Shown one piece after another: positions 1-8,064 of a DNA stretch of 64,000 bases. The notes under the pieces are model-generated. The model searched no databases and was not told the origin of the DNA. It saw only the letters and a program-made list of their open reading frames with translations. A program made the position numbers and the translations under genes. Numbering within the stretch: the stretch's first letter is position 1; each line of letters opens with the position of its first letter. The DNA comes from Kribbella antiqua (lineage in GTDB: Bacteria; Actinomycetota; Actinomycetes; Propionibacteriales; Kribbellaceae): NCBI RefSeq assembly GCF_004345665.1, contig NZ_SLWR01000001.1:1210411-1274410 (forward strand). Direction: 5' to 3'.

Positions 1-218
1 ATCACCAGGGTCTGACCGAGCGCCAGCGTGCCGACGACGATCGACTGCTGGACGATGAACGAGAAGTTGTCGATGTTCGCGAAGGTGTCCGTCGCCAGCG
101 AGAAGAAGACGATCGCGACGAGCAGGGCGGCGGTCGGGCCGAGCACCGGGTTGCGGGCGAACATCACCCGCAACGCGTCGCCCCGGCCGCCCTCAGCGGT
201 GGTCGTTGCCGTAGCCAT
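1..218 (-). CDS. Sugar ABC transporter permease, N-terminal part (cut by window edge)
   Basis: Reading leftwards from an ATG at 218, this frame is open to the window edge and gives about 72 residues. A short polar N-terminus (MATATTTAEGGRGD) is followed by a hydrophobic segment and then NFSFIVQQSIVVGTLALGQTLV. This matches the start of ribose/fructose-type (BPD_transp_2) inner-membrane permeases, which form the membrane channel of sugar importers. It starts 6 bp after the stop of the binding-protein gene on the same strand, so the two are almost certainly co-transcribed and translationally coupled. The ATPase gene would be expected further left, outside the window. The identity rests on a fragment plus context. 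Confidence 0.8.
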   Translation of the reverse strand, partial: MATATTTAEGGRGDALRVMFARNPVLGPTAALLVAIVFFSLATDTFANIDNFSFIVQQSIVVGTLALGQTLV

Positions 219-224
219 CGAAGA

Positions 225-1253
225 TCAGCCCCAGCAGTTCTTCGCGCCCCAGGCGGTGTCTTGCGACGCCAGGCCCGCGACAGGCTTGTCGGTGATCAGC
301 GTGGCACCGGTGTCGATGAAGCCCGACGGCTTCTTGCCGGTCTTGGCGTAGTCGAAGACAGCCTTCACGCCGTCCTCGGCCATCTTCTTCGGGAACTGCA
401 TCACCGTGCCCACGAACAGGCCGTCCTTCACGTTCTGCACGCCCTGGCAGCCGCCGTCGATCGCGCCGACCAGCACCTTGTCGTTCAGGCCCTTCTCCTT
501 CAGCGCCTGGTACGCACCCCGCGCGGCCGGCTCGTTGATGTTGTAGACCGCGTTGACCTGGCCGCCGACCCGCTGGAGCAGGTTCTCCATCGCCTGCTGG
601 GCCTTGGTCTGGTCGCCTTGGGTGAGCGCACTGCCGATGACGGCGGGCGTCTTCAGCGGCAGCCCCATGCCTTCGAGGAAACCGTTGTGCCGCTGCACAC
701 CGACGGTCGCGCTCGGGTCGAGATCCATCATCACCAGCTTCGGCTGGGTGTCGCCGAGCCGCGCCTTCACGTACTGCCCGATCAGCTTGCCGGCCGTCTC
801 GTTGTTCGTCGCGTACGTCGCGGTGACCGCGTCGGCCGGGTCGGTCGCGGTGTCGAGCGCGATCACGATGATGCCCTTGTCCTGCGCCTGCTTGATGGCG
901 CCGAGCACACCGGCCGAGTTGCTCGGGGTGATCAGGATGCCCTTGACGCCTTGCTGGACGAGGTTCTCGATCGCGGTGACCTGGCCCTCGTTGTCACCGT
1001 CGAACTTGCCGGCCAGCGCGATCAACTGGCCGCCCTGCGCCTCGGCGGCGGCCTTCGCGGACTCGCGCAGCTTGACGAAGTACGGGTTGGTCTCGGTCTT
1101 GGTGACCAGTCCGACCTTGACCGGGCCGGAAGTGTCCGAGCTCGAACCCGGCCCCGACGTCTTCTCGGTCGTACACGCGCTGAGCGCCACCGTGCCGGCG
1201 CACACGAGTGCGGTCAGGACGGCGGCGGACCGCCGGATTCCGGTGGGCTTCAT
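225..1253 (-). CDS. Sugar ABC transporter substrate-binding lipoprotein (FrcB-like)
   Basis: 342 aa. Residues 1-27 form a lipoprotein signal ending in the lipobox LSAC, with C27 as the predicted lipidated cysteine, so the protein is anchored outside the membrane. The mature part is a Peripla_BP_4-type fold. The N-terminal lobe begins VGLVTKTETNPYFVKLRESA, followed by an ITPSNSAG loop and a late AIDGG segment, as in ribose/fructose binding proteins. The TKTxTNPFFVK-like opening is typical of the fructose-type FrcB group. A strong Shine-Dalgarno (CAGGAGGTG) lies upstream of the ATG. It heads the importer operon and is transcribed divergently from the LacI-type regulator. Fructose as ligand is an inference. 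Confidence 0.9.
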   Translation of the reverse strand: MKPTGIRRSAAVLTALVCAGTVALSACTTEKTSGPGSSSDTSGPVKVGLVTKTETNPYFVKLRESAKAAAEAQGGQLIALAGKFDGDNEGQVTAIENLVQQGVKGILITPSNSAGVLGAIKQAQDKGIIVIALDTATDPADAVTATYATNNETAGKLIGQYVKARLGDTQPKLVMMDLDPSATVGVQRHNGFLEGMGLPLKTPAVIGSALTQGDQTKAQQAMENLLQRVGGQVNAVYNINEPAARGAYQALKEKGLNDKVLVGAIDGGCQGVQNVKDGLFVGTVMQFPKKMAEDGVKAVFDYAKTGKKPSGFIDTGATLITDKPVAGLASQDTAWGAKNCWG

Positions 1254-1338
1254 CAGAGCACCTCCTGCTGGGGTTCCGGCGACCGGGCGGTCACGCGGTG
1301 CAGCACAACCTAGGACCGCTCAGATGAGCAGGGAACCG

Positions 1339-1348
1339 TTTGCGCAAA
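1339..1348. promoter_or_regulatory. LacI-type operator candidate
   Basis: TTTGCGCAAA is a perfect 10-bp palindrome with the central CG step typical of LacI/GalR operators. It lies in the 133-bp gap between the divergent binding-protein gene (start 1253) and the LacI-family gene (start 1387). A binder there could control both directions. The site also argues for the downstream ATG of the regulator, because the upstream ATG (1324) would put the operator inside the coding region. Confidence 0.6.
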
Positions 1349-1386
1349 AGATTGCGCCGTTGTTTCGGAGCGAGGACGATGCCCGC

Positions 1387-2409
1387 ATGGCCGGTCCGCG
1401 TCGAGGTGCACGGCTGGTCGACGTGGCGAAGCTGGCCGAAGTGTCGATCAGCACCGTTTCCCATGTCCTGAACGGCACCCGGTACGTCGCTCCGGAGACC
1501 CGGGAGCGGGTCCGGAACGCGCTCGAGGCGCTGGACTACGCCCCGCCCGCGCCGATGGTGTCGAAGCGATCCGGCCGCGCGCTCGGGCTGGCCATCACCG
1601 GCGCCTCGAACCCGTACTTCGGCGACCTGATCGCCGGCGTGGAGTCGGAGGCGAGCCGGGCCGGGTTCGCTCTGCTGCTCTGCGATACGCACGACGACAC
1701 CCAGCTCGAGGCGAGCGCTGTCGCCACGCTGCTCGCCCACAACGTCGAAGCCGTGATCATCGCGCCGACGCCGGGCTGGAAGGAGACGACCCTGCCGGTC
1801 TTGCGCAAACACGAGACGCCGTTCGTGCTGGTCGACCGGATGAGCGACGTCCGCGCCGACCAGGTCGGGACCGAGAACGAGTCGGTGGCCGCCGCGCTGG
1901 TCGACCATCTGATCGAGATCGGGCACCGCCGCATCGGCATGCTGGCCGGCCTCGCCGGTTTGTCCACCACCGACGAGCGACGGCAGGGCTACCGGCGTGC
2001 GCACGAGGCCGCCGGAGTCCCCATCGACGAAGAGCTGGTGGTCGACGCGCATTCGACCGTCGCCGGCGGCCGCGCCGGGGTCCTCTCGCTACTGCACCAG
2101 CCGGAGCCGCCAACCGCGATCTTCTGCGGCAACAACGCGATGACCATCGGCGCGTTGCTGGCACTCAAGGAGACCCGGCGGCGGATCCCCGAGGACATCG
2201 CGCTGGTGACGTTCGACGACTTCGAATGGGCAAGCGCGATGTCGCCGGCACTCACCGCGGCGGCTCAGCCGTTCCATGCGATGGGCGCCCGAGCGGTCCA
2301 GCTCCTGCTGCGCCGATTGGCCGATCCGTTCGCGCCGCGCCGGATCGAGCGACTGCCGGCCGAGATCGAGCATCGCGAGAGCTGCGGCTGCCAAAGGCCT
2401 CCCGCATGA
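1387..2409 (+). CDS. LacI-family transcriptional repressor
   Basis: 340 aa from the ATG at 1387. An N-terminal helix-turn-helix reads LVDVAKLAEVSISTVSHVLN and is followed by the hinge helix (RVRNALEALDY). The rest is a periplasmic-binding-protein-like effector domain (LGLAITGASNPYFGDLIAGVE, then VDRMSDVRADQVGTEN, CGNNAMTIGALLAL, VTFDDFEWASAMSP). An in-frame ATG at 1324 would add 21 residues but would run through the palindrome at 1339-1348, so I prefer 1387. The gene is divergent from the sugar importer and overlaps the downstream kinase by 4 bp (ATGA). It probably represses the importer, itself and the kinase until its sugar is present. Confidence 0.93.
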   Translation: MAGPRRGARLVDVAKLAEVSISTVSHVLNGTRYVAPETRERVRNALEALDYAPPAPMVSKRSGRALGLAITGASNPYFGDLIAGVESEASRAGFALLLCDTHDDTQLEASAVATLLAHNVEAVIIAPTPGWKETTLPVLRKHETPFVLVDRMSDVRADQVGTENESVAAALVDHLIEIGHRRIGMLAGLAGLSTTDERRQGYRRAHEAAGVPIDEELVVDAHSTVAGGRAGVLSLLHQPEPPTAIFCGNNAMTIGALLALKETRRRIPEDIALVTFDDFEWASAMSPALTAAAQPFHAMGARAVQLLLRRLADPFAPRRIERLPAEIEHRESCGCQRPPA

Positions 2410-3041
2410 GCATCCAGCACCTTGATGAGTCGACCGCCCATGCCCGGGCGGTCGATCTCGTACGGCGTGAACGGCGGTCGCTGCTCGGTATCGCCGGACC
2501 TCCCGGCGCCGGCAAGTCGACGTACGCCGAACGACTGGTCCGCGACCTCGTGGCCGAAGGTCATCCGGTGGCACTCGTGCCGATGGACGGTTTCCACCTG
2601 GCCCATGCGGCGCTGGATGAGCTCGAGCTCGTGCCGGTGAAGGGTGCACCGCAGACGTTCGACGTCGATGGGTACGTCGCTCTGCTCGAGCGGCTGCGGA
2701 CGCCGTACGGGCGGACAATCTGGGCACCGCGGTTCGACCGGGGCATCGACGAACCGATCGCCGCCGCGCTGCCGATCGACGACGAGATCCGGCTGGTGGT
2801 GACCGAAGGCAACTACTTGCTGCTCGATCAGGGGCCTTGGGCAACGATCCGTGCGTTGCTGGACGAATGCTGGTTCCTCGAGCTCGATCCGTTCGTACGA
2901 CGGGAACGCCTGACCGAACGGCACGTCCGGCACGGTCGCAGCGCCTCCGAAGCACAGGCGCGGACGACGGGCAGCGACGAGACGAATGCCCGCCTCATCA
3001 ACTCCACCCGCGCCCGCGCCGACGCCGTACTTCGGCTCTAG
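2406..3041 (+). CDS. P-loop kinase of the uridine kinase/pantothenate kinase-like group (FrcK-like)
   Basis: 211 aa. Walker A is GPPGAGKST at residues 31-39. A PMDGFHL segment with an acidic residue follows, as in uridine-kinase/PRK-like enzymes, then a substrate loop APRFDRGIDEP and a C-terminal lid rich in arginine (RRERLTERHVRHG). Proteins of this type sit in fructose importer loci (frcK) and are annotated as nucleoside/nucleotide kinase family. The start overlaps the LacI stop as ATGA, so it is co-transcribed with the regulator. The likely role is phosphorylation of the imported sugar or a related metabolite, but the substrate is not shown by the sequence. Its stop codon shares CTAG with the convergent phospholipase gene. 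Confidence 0.82.
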   Translation: MSIQHLDESTAHARAVDLVRRERRSLLGIAGPPGAGKSTYAERLVRDLVAEGHPVALVPMDGFHLAHAALDELELVPVKGAPQTFDVDGYVALLERLRTPYGRTIWAPRFDRGIDEPIAAALPIDDEIRLVVTEGNYLLLDQGPWATIRALLDECWFLELDPFVRRERLTERHVRHGRSASEAQARTTGSDETNARLINSTRARADAVLRL

Positions 3042-5113
3042 CCGGTGACGCTCGGCTTGCCGGTCTCGAGGTGGCCGGTCAGGCGACGCCGGTACGACGT
3101 GTCCTCGGCCGTGGTGACCTCGACGTCGTACCAGCCCTGGTTCGTCGGCCACGGCAGCGCGCGCGTCTGCTTGCCACGCAGCTCGACCGGGACCGTCCTG
3201 CTGCCGTAGCCGCGCGCCTTCACCTTCAGGGTCAACGGCTTGGCCGACAGGTTCACCAGTTCCAGGATGAGAGCGTCGCCGTGCTGCTGCGCCCGTACGT
3301 CGAGACCGGCCGCCGCGCCGTCGGCCGAGCCGGCCAGCTCGGCCCAGAACCGGTTCGGCCCTTGTACGGCGAGCTCGTACGGCCCGGCGACCGCGATCGC
3401 CTGCGAGTGCTCCCGCCGTACGTCGACATGCGCGGGCGCCGGCAGTTCACCGCCGTACGGGTAGATCGCGAAGTGCGCTGTCTCGGCACCAGCGTTGCTC
3501 AAGGCCAGCATCAACTTGCCTTCAGCAACAAAGCCCGAAACGGACGGCCGGTAAGGCAACGCGCGGGCCGGCCGGTGACCCGGCTCCTGCTGCGGCACGG
3601 CCTGGTCAGCCGGCGGAGTCGGCTTCCAGCGCGCGATCGGCGCAGGCACCGGACCGGGCGCGTCCACCGACGGCTGCTTGTACGTGCGATCGAAGTCGAA
3701 CGCCGAGGTGAGGTCGCCGCACGCGGTCCGCCGCCAGTCGCTGATGTTCGGCTCGCGGACACCCGTCCAGCGCTCGAGGAACCGGATCACCGAGGTGTGG
3801 TCGAACACCTGCGAGTTCACGTGCCCACCGACCGACCAGGGCGAGACCACGGTCATCGGTACGCGCGGTCCGAGGCCGATCGGCCGACCCGCGTACCAGT
3901 CGTCGCCCTCACCCGAGCTCGGCCGCGGCGCGACCGGCGGCGGGACGTGGTCGAAGTAGCCGTCGTTCTCGTCGAAGTTGATCAACAGCACGGTCTTCGA
4001 CCAGGTGTCCGGGTCAGAGGCGATCGCGTCGAGCAGGTCGTAGACGAGGTTCGCGCTGCCCACCGGAGTGGACGAGCCGGGGTGCTCGGAGTCGACCGCG
4101 GACGGCACCAGCCAGCTGACCTGCGGGAGCTTGCCCGCCTTGATGTCGGCGCGCAGCCGCGGGATCAGCGACTCCGGCTCCGACCGGTACATCGCCTGGT
4201 AGAAGAGCTTCTGGTCCTTCGCGGGCTGCTTGGCGACCGCGGCCTCGAGCTCCTTCAGCGCCGACGCCTGCTCGGCCGGCGTCTTCGCGAAGAGCTTGTC
4301 GTAGAACTCCTCGGTGGTGCGGTAACCGCCCGGAACGCCGGCCAGGATCCGGTGCCCGAGTTCCTTGAAGGTGGTGAAGTACTCGACCGCGTTGTCGGTG
4401 AAGTTGTCCCACTCCTGGTAGATCTGCCAGGAGACCCCGGCCTGCTCCAGCCGTTCCGGGTACGACGTCCAGTCGTAGCCCCGGTGGTCGTAGGAGTAAG
4501 CCGCGTTCGTCACCGCGCGTTGCGTCGTACCGGGCTCGTAGCCCGTCGTACCGGACCAGAGGTAGTTGCGGTTCGGGTTGGTCGAGCCGTTGACGGAGCA
4601 GTGGTAGGCGTCGCAGATGGTGAAGGTCTCGGCGAGCTCGTACTGCAGCGGGATGTCGCGGCGCTCGTAGTGGGTCATCGTTGCCGCGGTCTTGGCCTGC
4701 ACCCAGTCGTCGTTCCAGCCGTTGCCCCAGGCTTGGGTGGCGTCGCTGAAGCCGTGCGGCAGGGCGCCGAGGTACTGGATGTCGTCCGGTTGCCGGCCGG
4801 CCGCGGCGGCGGCTTCACGGATCGAGAACGGCAGCACCTCTCCCCCACCGGTCTTCGGCTGGTGGAAGATGCTCTTGCCGTTCCGGAGCCGCAGCGGCTG
4901 CCGGTCGCCGTACCCACGGACACCGCGGAGCGTCCCGTAGTAGTGGTCGAACGAACGGTTCTCCTGCATCAGCACGATGACGTGCTCGACCGCCCGCAGA
5001 CCACCACGCCTCACCGGTTGCGCCATCGCCGTGTGCAACGACGGCGGAAGCAGCGACGCCGCCACTCCACCTGCCGCCGAGCCGAGCACCAGACGCCGAG
5101 AGATCTCAGTCAT
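3038..5113 (-). CDS. Tat-exported phosphocholine-specific phospholipase C
   Basis: 691 aa from the ATG at 5113. The N-terminus (MTEISRRLVLGSAAGGVAASLLPP) is a twin-arginine signal. The catalytic domain opens with VEHVIVLMQENRSFDHYYGTLRG, the metal and nucleophile region of bacterial phosphoesterase-family (PF04185) phospholipase C. Later come the metal-binding segments NFDENDGYFDHVPPP and FDHTSVIRFLERW. About 190 C-terminal residues contain two beta-rich repeats (RPSVSGFVAEGKLML, LDVRAQQHGDALILEL) typical of the family. It cleaves phospholipid head groups outside the cell, probably for phosphate or carbon supply. It starts 10 bp downstream of the preceding same-strand gene and ends tail-to-tail with the kinase. 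Confidence 0.92.
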   Translation of the reverse strand: MTEISRRLVLGSAAGGVAASLLPPSLHTAMAQPVRRGGLRAVEHVIVLMQENRSFDHYYGTLRGVRGYGDRQPLRLRNGKSIFHQPKTGGGEVLPFSIREAAAAAGRQPDDIQYLGALPHGFSDATQAWGNGWNDDWVQAKTAATMTHYERRDIPLQYELAETFTICDAYHCSVNGSTNPNRNYLWSGTTGYEPGTTQRAVTNAAYSYDHRGYDWTSYPERLEQAGVSWQIYQEWDNFTDNAVEYFTTFKELGHRILAGVPGGYRTTEEFYDKLFAKTPAEQASALKELEAAVAKQPAKDQKLFYQAMYRSEPESLIPRLRADIKAGKLPQVSWLVPSAVDSEHPGSSTPVGSANLVYDLLDAIASDPDTWSKTVLLINFDENDGYFDHVPPPVAPRPSSGEGDDWYAGRPIGLGPRVPMTVVSPWSVGGHVNSQVFDHTSVIRFLERWTGVREPNISDWRRTACGDLTSAFDFDRTYKQPSVDAPGPVPAPIARWKPTPPADQAVPQQEPGHRPARALPYRPSVSGFVAEGKLMLALSNAGAETAHFAIYPYGGELPAPAHVDVRREHSQAIAVAGPYELAVQGPNRFWAELAGSADGAAAGLDVRAQQHGDALILELVNLSAKPLTLKVKARGYGSRTVPVELRGKQTRALPWPTNQGWYDVEVTTAEDTSYRRRLTGHLETGKPSVTG

Positions 5114-5123
5114 GCCCGGGACA

Positions 5124-7136
5124 CTAGGTCGGCCCTGTAGCCACTGCACGGCGAGAAAGTGAACAAGCGGCGGTCGATCGCAAGAGGAGGGCGAGCGCCC
5201 AGTCTTGGTCGTTGGCGAGCGGGTCGGCGCGGTACGCCGGTCTGCCGTCGACGCAGCTGGGCAGGAGGAAGGCGCAGGTCGCATCGCCGGCGGGGCTGAA
5301 GTCGACCAGGTTGGCCGCGAAGATCGCGTCGGCGGCGCGCTGGTTCTCCTCGGTCTTCAGCTCCTCGGGAAGCTGCCGCAGGGCGATCGCGGTCAGGACG
5401 CTCCAGTAGTGCGGGAAGGTGTCGCCCCACTGCCGGTCGATGCCGAACCAGTAACCGTCCCAGTGCCGGATGCCGACGTCGCGAAGCCGGACGTGCGGCT
5501 GCGGTCCGCCGAAGGCCCGAAGCCAGCCGAGCGAAGTGCGTAGCGCGGCGAGCACGCGCTCGTCGGGCCTCAGCTCGTAGCCGGTCGCGAGGAGGCTCAC
5601 CAGCGGCGCGACCATGGACTGCTCGTACTTGACCTCGTGCGCCGGCAGATCGGTGCCGCGGTCAACGAATCGGCGGGTGTGACCGATCAATGCCTCGCGC
5701 AACGAATCTGCACGAGCCGCGTCGCCGCGATGCTGCAGCGCTGTCGCGGTCGCGACGACTGCCTCCGGATGCCCGATCGAGAGATGGTCGGCAACCCCGA
5801 GGGCATAGCTGGATTCGAGGAGTGTCGCGGCCAGCTCGAGATCGGCGACGTCGCCGTACAACTCGAACTGGTCGACGAAGAAGTGCGCCAGCCACGGGGT
5901 GTTGTAGAGCCGGAGGGGCTCGTTGCCGGGCCGGCTGCTGCGGCGGATCGAACCGTCGGCCTGGATCAACCGCTCGCGGGCGAAGCGGGCGAACCCGAGC
6001 AGCGCGTCGTCGATCGCCGCTGCGTCGCCCCAGTTCTGCAACCGGGCTTGCTGAAGCAGGACGGCCATGCCCACGCGCTCGGCGCCGTCGGACCAGTCCG
6101 CCCAGGCGTTCTCAGTCTGACGCAGGCCGGTGCGGGTGTCGACCGGGAGAAACGCGAATCGTTCCGGCTCGGGCCGCTCGACCGGCCGGTGCTCGTTGAG
6201 AATCCGCTCGACGCGGGCCTCGACAAGGTCGCGCGTCGGCGCCAGGTGGGCAACCGCCGTACGACTTCGCCTTCCGTCGCGTTCGAGCTCGACGTACTTG
6301 ACACCATGAGTTTCTCCGCCGGCGGCGACCATCCGCGTTCCTTCGGCAAGCTCCACGGGTACGGCGGAACCGAGCGGCGCGGTCAGGTCCGGGAACTCTG
6401 CCGGTGCGTCGGTTGCGGCGAGGAAGGCTTCGCGGCTGTCGTACCAGCCGAGTTCCCACGTCAGCGTGTAGCTCGCGCCGGGTGCGAGGGTCAGGATCGG
6501 CTGGCCGCCGAACGCTTCCGGGTTCCGGGCGTGATCGGTGGGGTGGACGACGATGTGGCCACGGTTGTCCGACGACGTGTGCGTGTTGCGGGACTCGATC
6601 GAGTACGCCCACAGGTCGCCCTCGCGCACGATCACCCCGAGCAGCGGCGGGGTCGCCGACATCGGCTCGGCCAGGATCCACGACCACGCTCCGCCGGTGA
6701 AGATGTGCGCGTGACAACTCCGCGCCAGCGACGACACAGCCGCGTCGTACACGTCGCGGATCGGCACATTGACCGCGAGGCTGGTCAGCTGGGCCTCGGC
6801 TTCGCCGACGTTGGTCCAGGTGTACGACTCGGTGAAGCGCTCACCGGCCACCCGTCGTACGACGGTCAGGTCGAGCTCGGGCCGCGGACGGTGCCGGACG
6901 GTCACGCCGTCGTCGCGCCAGTCGATATCGCTCGCCGCCTGCCAACGACCGGCGCCTTCCGGCGTGATCACAAACCCGGTGCCCCAGTAGTGATCGGGTC
7001 CATGCCAGGCCGCCGCCGCCTCGTCGAGCAGATAGATCCGCCCGGGATCCGCGGCGTGCTCGAACGAGATCGGCCCACCGTCAGGCCCGAGCAGCACCCG
7101 GCCACCCCCGAACTCAAAAGCTCGCCTCACCTGCAT
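5124..7136 (-). CDS. Probable carbohydrate-active enzyme, beta-sandwich plus alpha/alpha-barrel type
   Basis: About 670 aa with no signal peptide. I do not recognise a precise family. Residues 1-270 look like a beta-rich super-sandwich with many aromatic and acidic residues (RIYLLDEAAAAWHGPDHYWG, GWYDSREAFL). From about residue 340 the sequence becomes helical with repeating hairpins (WADWSDGAERVGMAVLLQQAR, LYNTPWLAHFFVDQFELYG, DGYWFGIDRQWGDTFPHYW), like the (alpha/alpha)6 barrels of six-hairpin glycosidases and polysaccharide lyases. The ATG at 7136 has GAGG six bases upstream, better placed than that of the ATG at 7142. The phospholipase gene follows 10 bp downstream, so the two may be co-transcribed. 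A role in glycan breakdown is inferred from fold appearance only. Confidence 0.6.
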   Translation of the reverse strand: MQVRRAFEFGGGRVLLGPDGGPISFEHAADPGRIYLLDEAAAAWHGPDHYWGTGFVITPEGAGRWQAASDIDWRDDGVTVRHRPRPELDLTVVRRVAGERFTESYTWTNVGEAEAQLTSLAVNVPIRDVYDAAVSSLARSCHAHIFTGGAWSWILAEPMSATPPLLGVIVREGDLWAYSIESRNTHTSSDNRGHIVVHPTDHARNPEAFGGQPILTLAPGASYTLTWELGWYDSREAFLAATDAPAEFPDLTAPLGSAVPVELAEGTRMVAAGGETHGVKYVELERDGRRSRTAVAHLAPTRDLVEARVERILNEHRPVERPEPERFAFLPVDTRTGLRQTENAWADWSDGAERVGMAVLLQQARLQNWGDAAAIDDALLGFARFARERLIQADGSIRRSSRPGNEPLRLYNTPWLAHFFVDQFELYGDVADLELAATLLESSYALGVADHLSIGHPEAVVATATALQHRGDAARADSLREALIGHTRRFVDRGTDLPAHEVKYEQSMVAPLVSLLATGYELRPDERVLAALRTSLGWLRAFGGPQPHVRLRDVGIRHWDGYWFGIDRQWGDTFPHYWSVLTAIALRQLPEELKTEENQRAADAIFAANLVDFSPAGDATCAFLLPSCVDGRPAYRADPLANDQDWALALLLRSTAACSLSRRAVATGPT

Positions 7137-7216
7137 GCCCATCCTCGTCGATACGTGTCGTCACCACCCCGGACAATGCGGAGAGCCTAACGTCCGGTAC
7201 GAGGGTCCAGCGCGGC

Positions 7217-7255
7217 AAAGGCCCCCAGCCGCCGAAGCGATGGCTGGGGGCCTTT
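7217..7255 (-). terminator. Strong intrinsic-type hairpin
   Basis: A perfect 14-bp stem (AAAGGCCCCCAGCC at 7217-7230 with its complement at 7242-7255) encloses an 11-nt loop. It lies 13 bp beyond the stop of the collagen-like gene and ends in TTT on the minus strand. It would terminate that gene before the downstream enzyme gene, and may act on both strands. Confidence 0.8.
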
Positions 7256-7268
7256 CGTGCGTTGCGGA

Positions 7269-7955
7269 CTAGCCGACGTTCGCGCAGGTCAGGAACGGCT
7301 GCACGGTAATCTCGTTCGGTGCGTTGTTGGTCAGCGCAACGGTCCACGAGGTCGCGGTCGAGACACCCTCGACCTCCGCGAGGTCGCTCGGGTAGCTGCC
7401 GTTCATGACGACGTTCTTGGCGTCGCTCTTGGCACCCGAGTCCCACTTCAGCCCGCCGGACAAAGCCTTCTTGCCGTCCGGGCAGGTGAGCTCGATCTCG
7501 GAGAACCCGGTCGGAACGACCTTGGTCGGTGCATTCACCGAGAGGCCCGCCACGCCGTCCGTACCCGCCGCACCGGCCTCACCCTTCGCCCCGGCGGGGC
7601 CTTCCGGACCAGCCGGCCCGGCCGGTCCCTGCGGGCCGCCGACCTTGTTGAGCTTCTCCCGCACGGTAGGGCTGAGCTTGTTCTCGCTCACGATGTTGTC
7701 GTTGAGTGCCTTGGTCCACACAGTGTTCTCAGCCGGCGTGCGGAGGATCTTCTCCACCGGGTCCGCGATCTGGGTCTGCCACACGCAACCGGTGCAGCTG
7801 AGCGCGGTCGCCGTGGTCGTATCAGCAGCGTCGGCCGACGCACCGAACCCGATCCCGCCCACGGCGAGCCCGGTCGCGATGATGCCGGCAGCAGCAAGCT
7901 TTCCCCGACCGGCAACGAGACCGCCGAGCTTGCCGAACGTGCCCTTGTTGTTCAC
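7269..7955 (-). CDS. Secreted protein with a short collagen-like segment
   Basis: 228 aa from a GTG at 7955 chosen because GGAGGGG lies just upstream. The N-terminus (VNNKGTFGKLGGLVAGRGKLAAAGIIATGLAVGGIGFGASADA) is basic then hydrophobic, a likely signal peptide or anchor. A Cys pair (LSCTGC) follows. A helical stretch is then followed by Gly-X-Y repeats (GPQGPAGPAGPEGPAGAKGEAG, about residues 114-137). The C-terminal 85 residues are beta-rich with two cysteines (LTCPDGKKALSGGLKW; PFLTCANVG). The architecture fits a surface or extracellular protein trimerised by the collagen-like rod. Function unknown. It is isolated transcriptionally by the hairpin after its stop. Confidence 0.82.
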   Translation of the reverse strand: MNNKGTFGKLGGLVAGRGKLAAAGIIATGLAVGGIGFGASADAADTTTATALSCTGCVWQTQIADPVEKILRTPAENTVWTKALNDNIVSENKLSPTVREKLNKVGGPQGPAGPAGPEGPAGAKGEAGAAGTDGVAGLSVNAPTKVVPTGFSEIELTCPDGKKALSGGLKWDSGAKSDAKNVVMNGSYPSDLAEVEGVSTATSWTVALTNNAPNEITVQPFLTCANVG

Positions 7956-8064
7956 GTATTTCCCCTCCGGAAATGACGCCGGGGGCGCATCCCCCAGGCC
8001 GGTCGCGAACGCTAGCAGGGCGCCGTGATTCCTGTATAGATCGGAACTCAGAGGCACCAGCCGG

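Noticed and set aside
553..1386. N-terminal extension of the LacI-family frame (open from 553)
   Set aside because: It is antisense to the binding-protein gene, has shadow-type composition and would place the operator inside a gene.
2837..5140. Long plus-strand open frame opposite the phospholipase gene
   Set aside because: Arg/Pro-rich shadow of a well supported minus-strand gene; no domain and no ribosome site.
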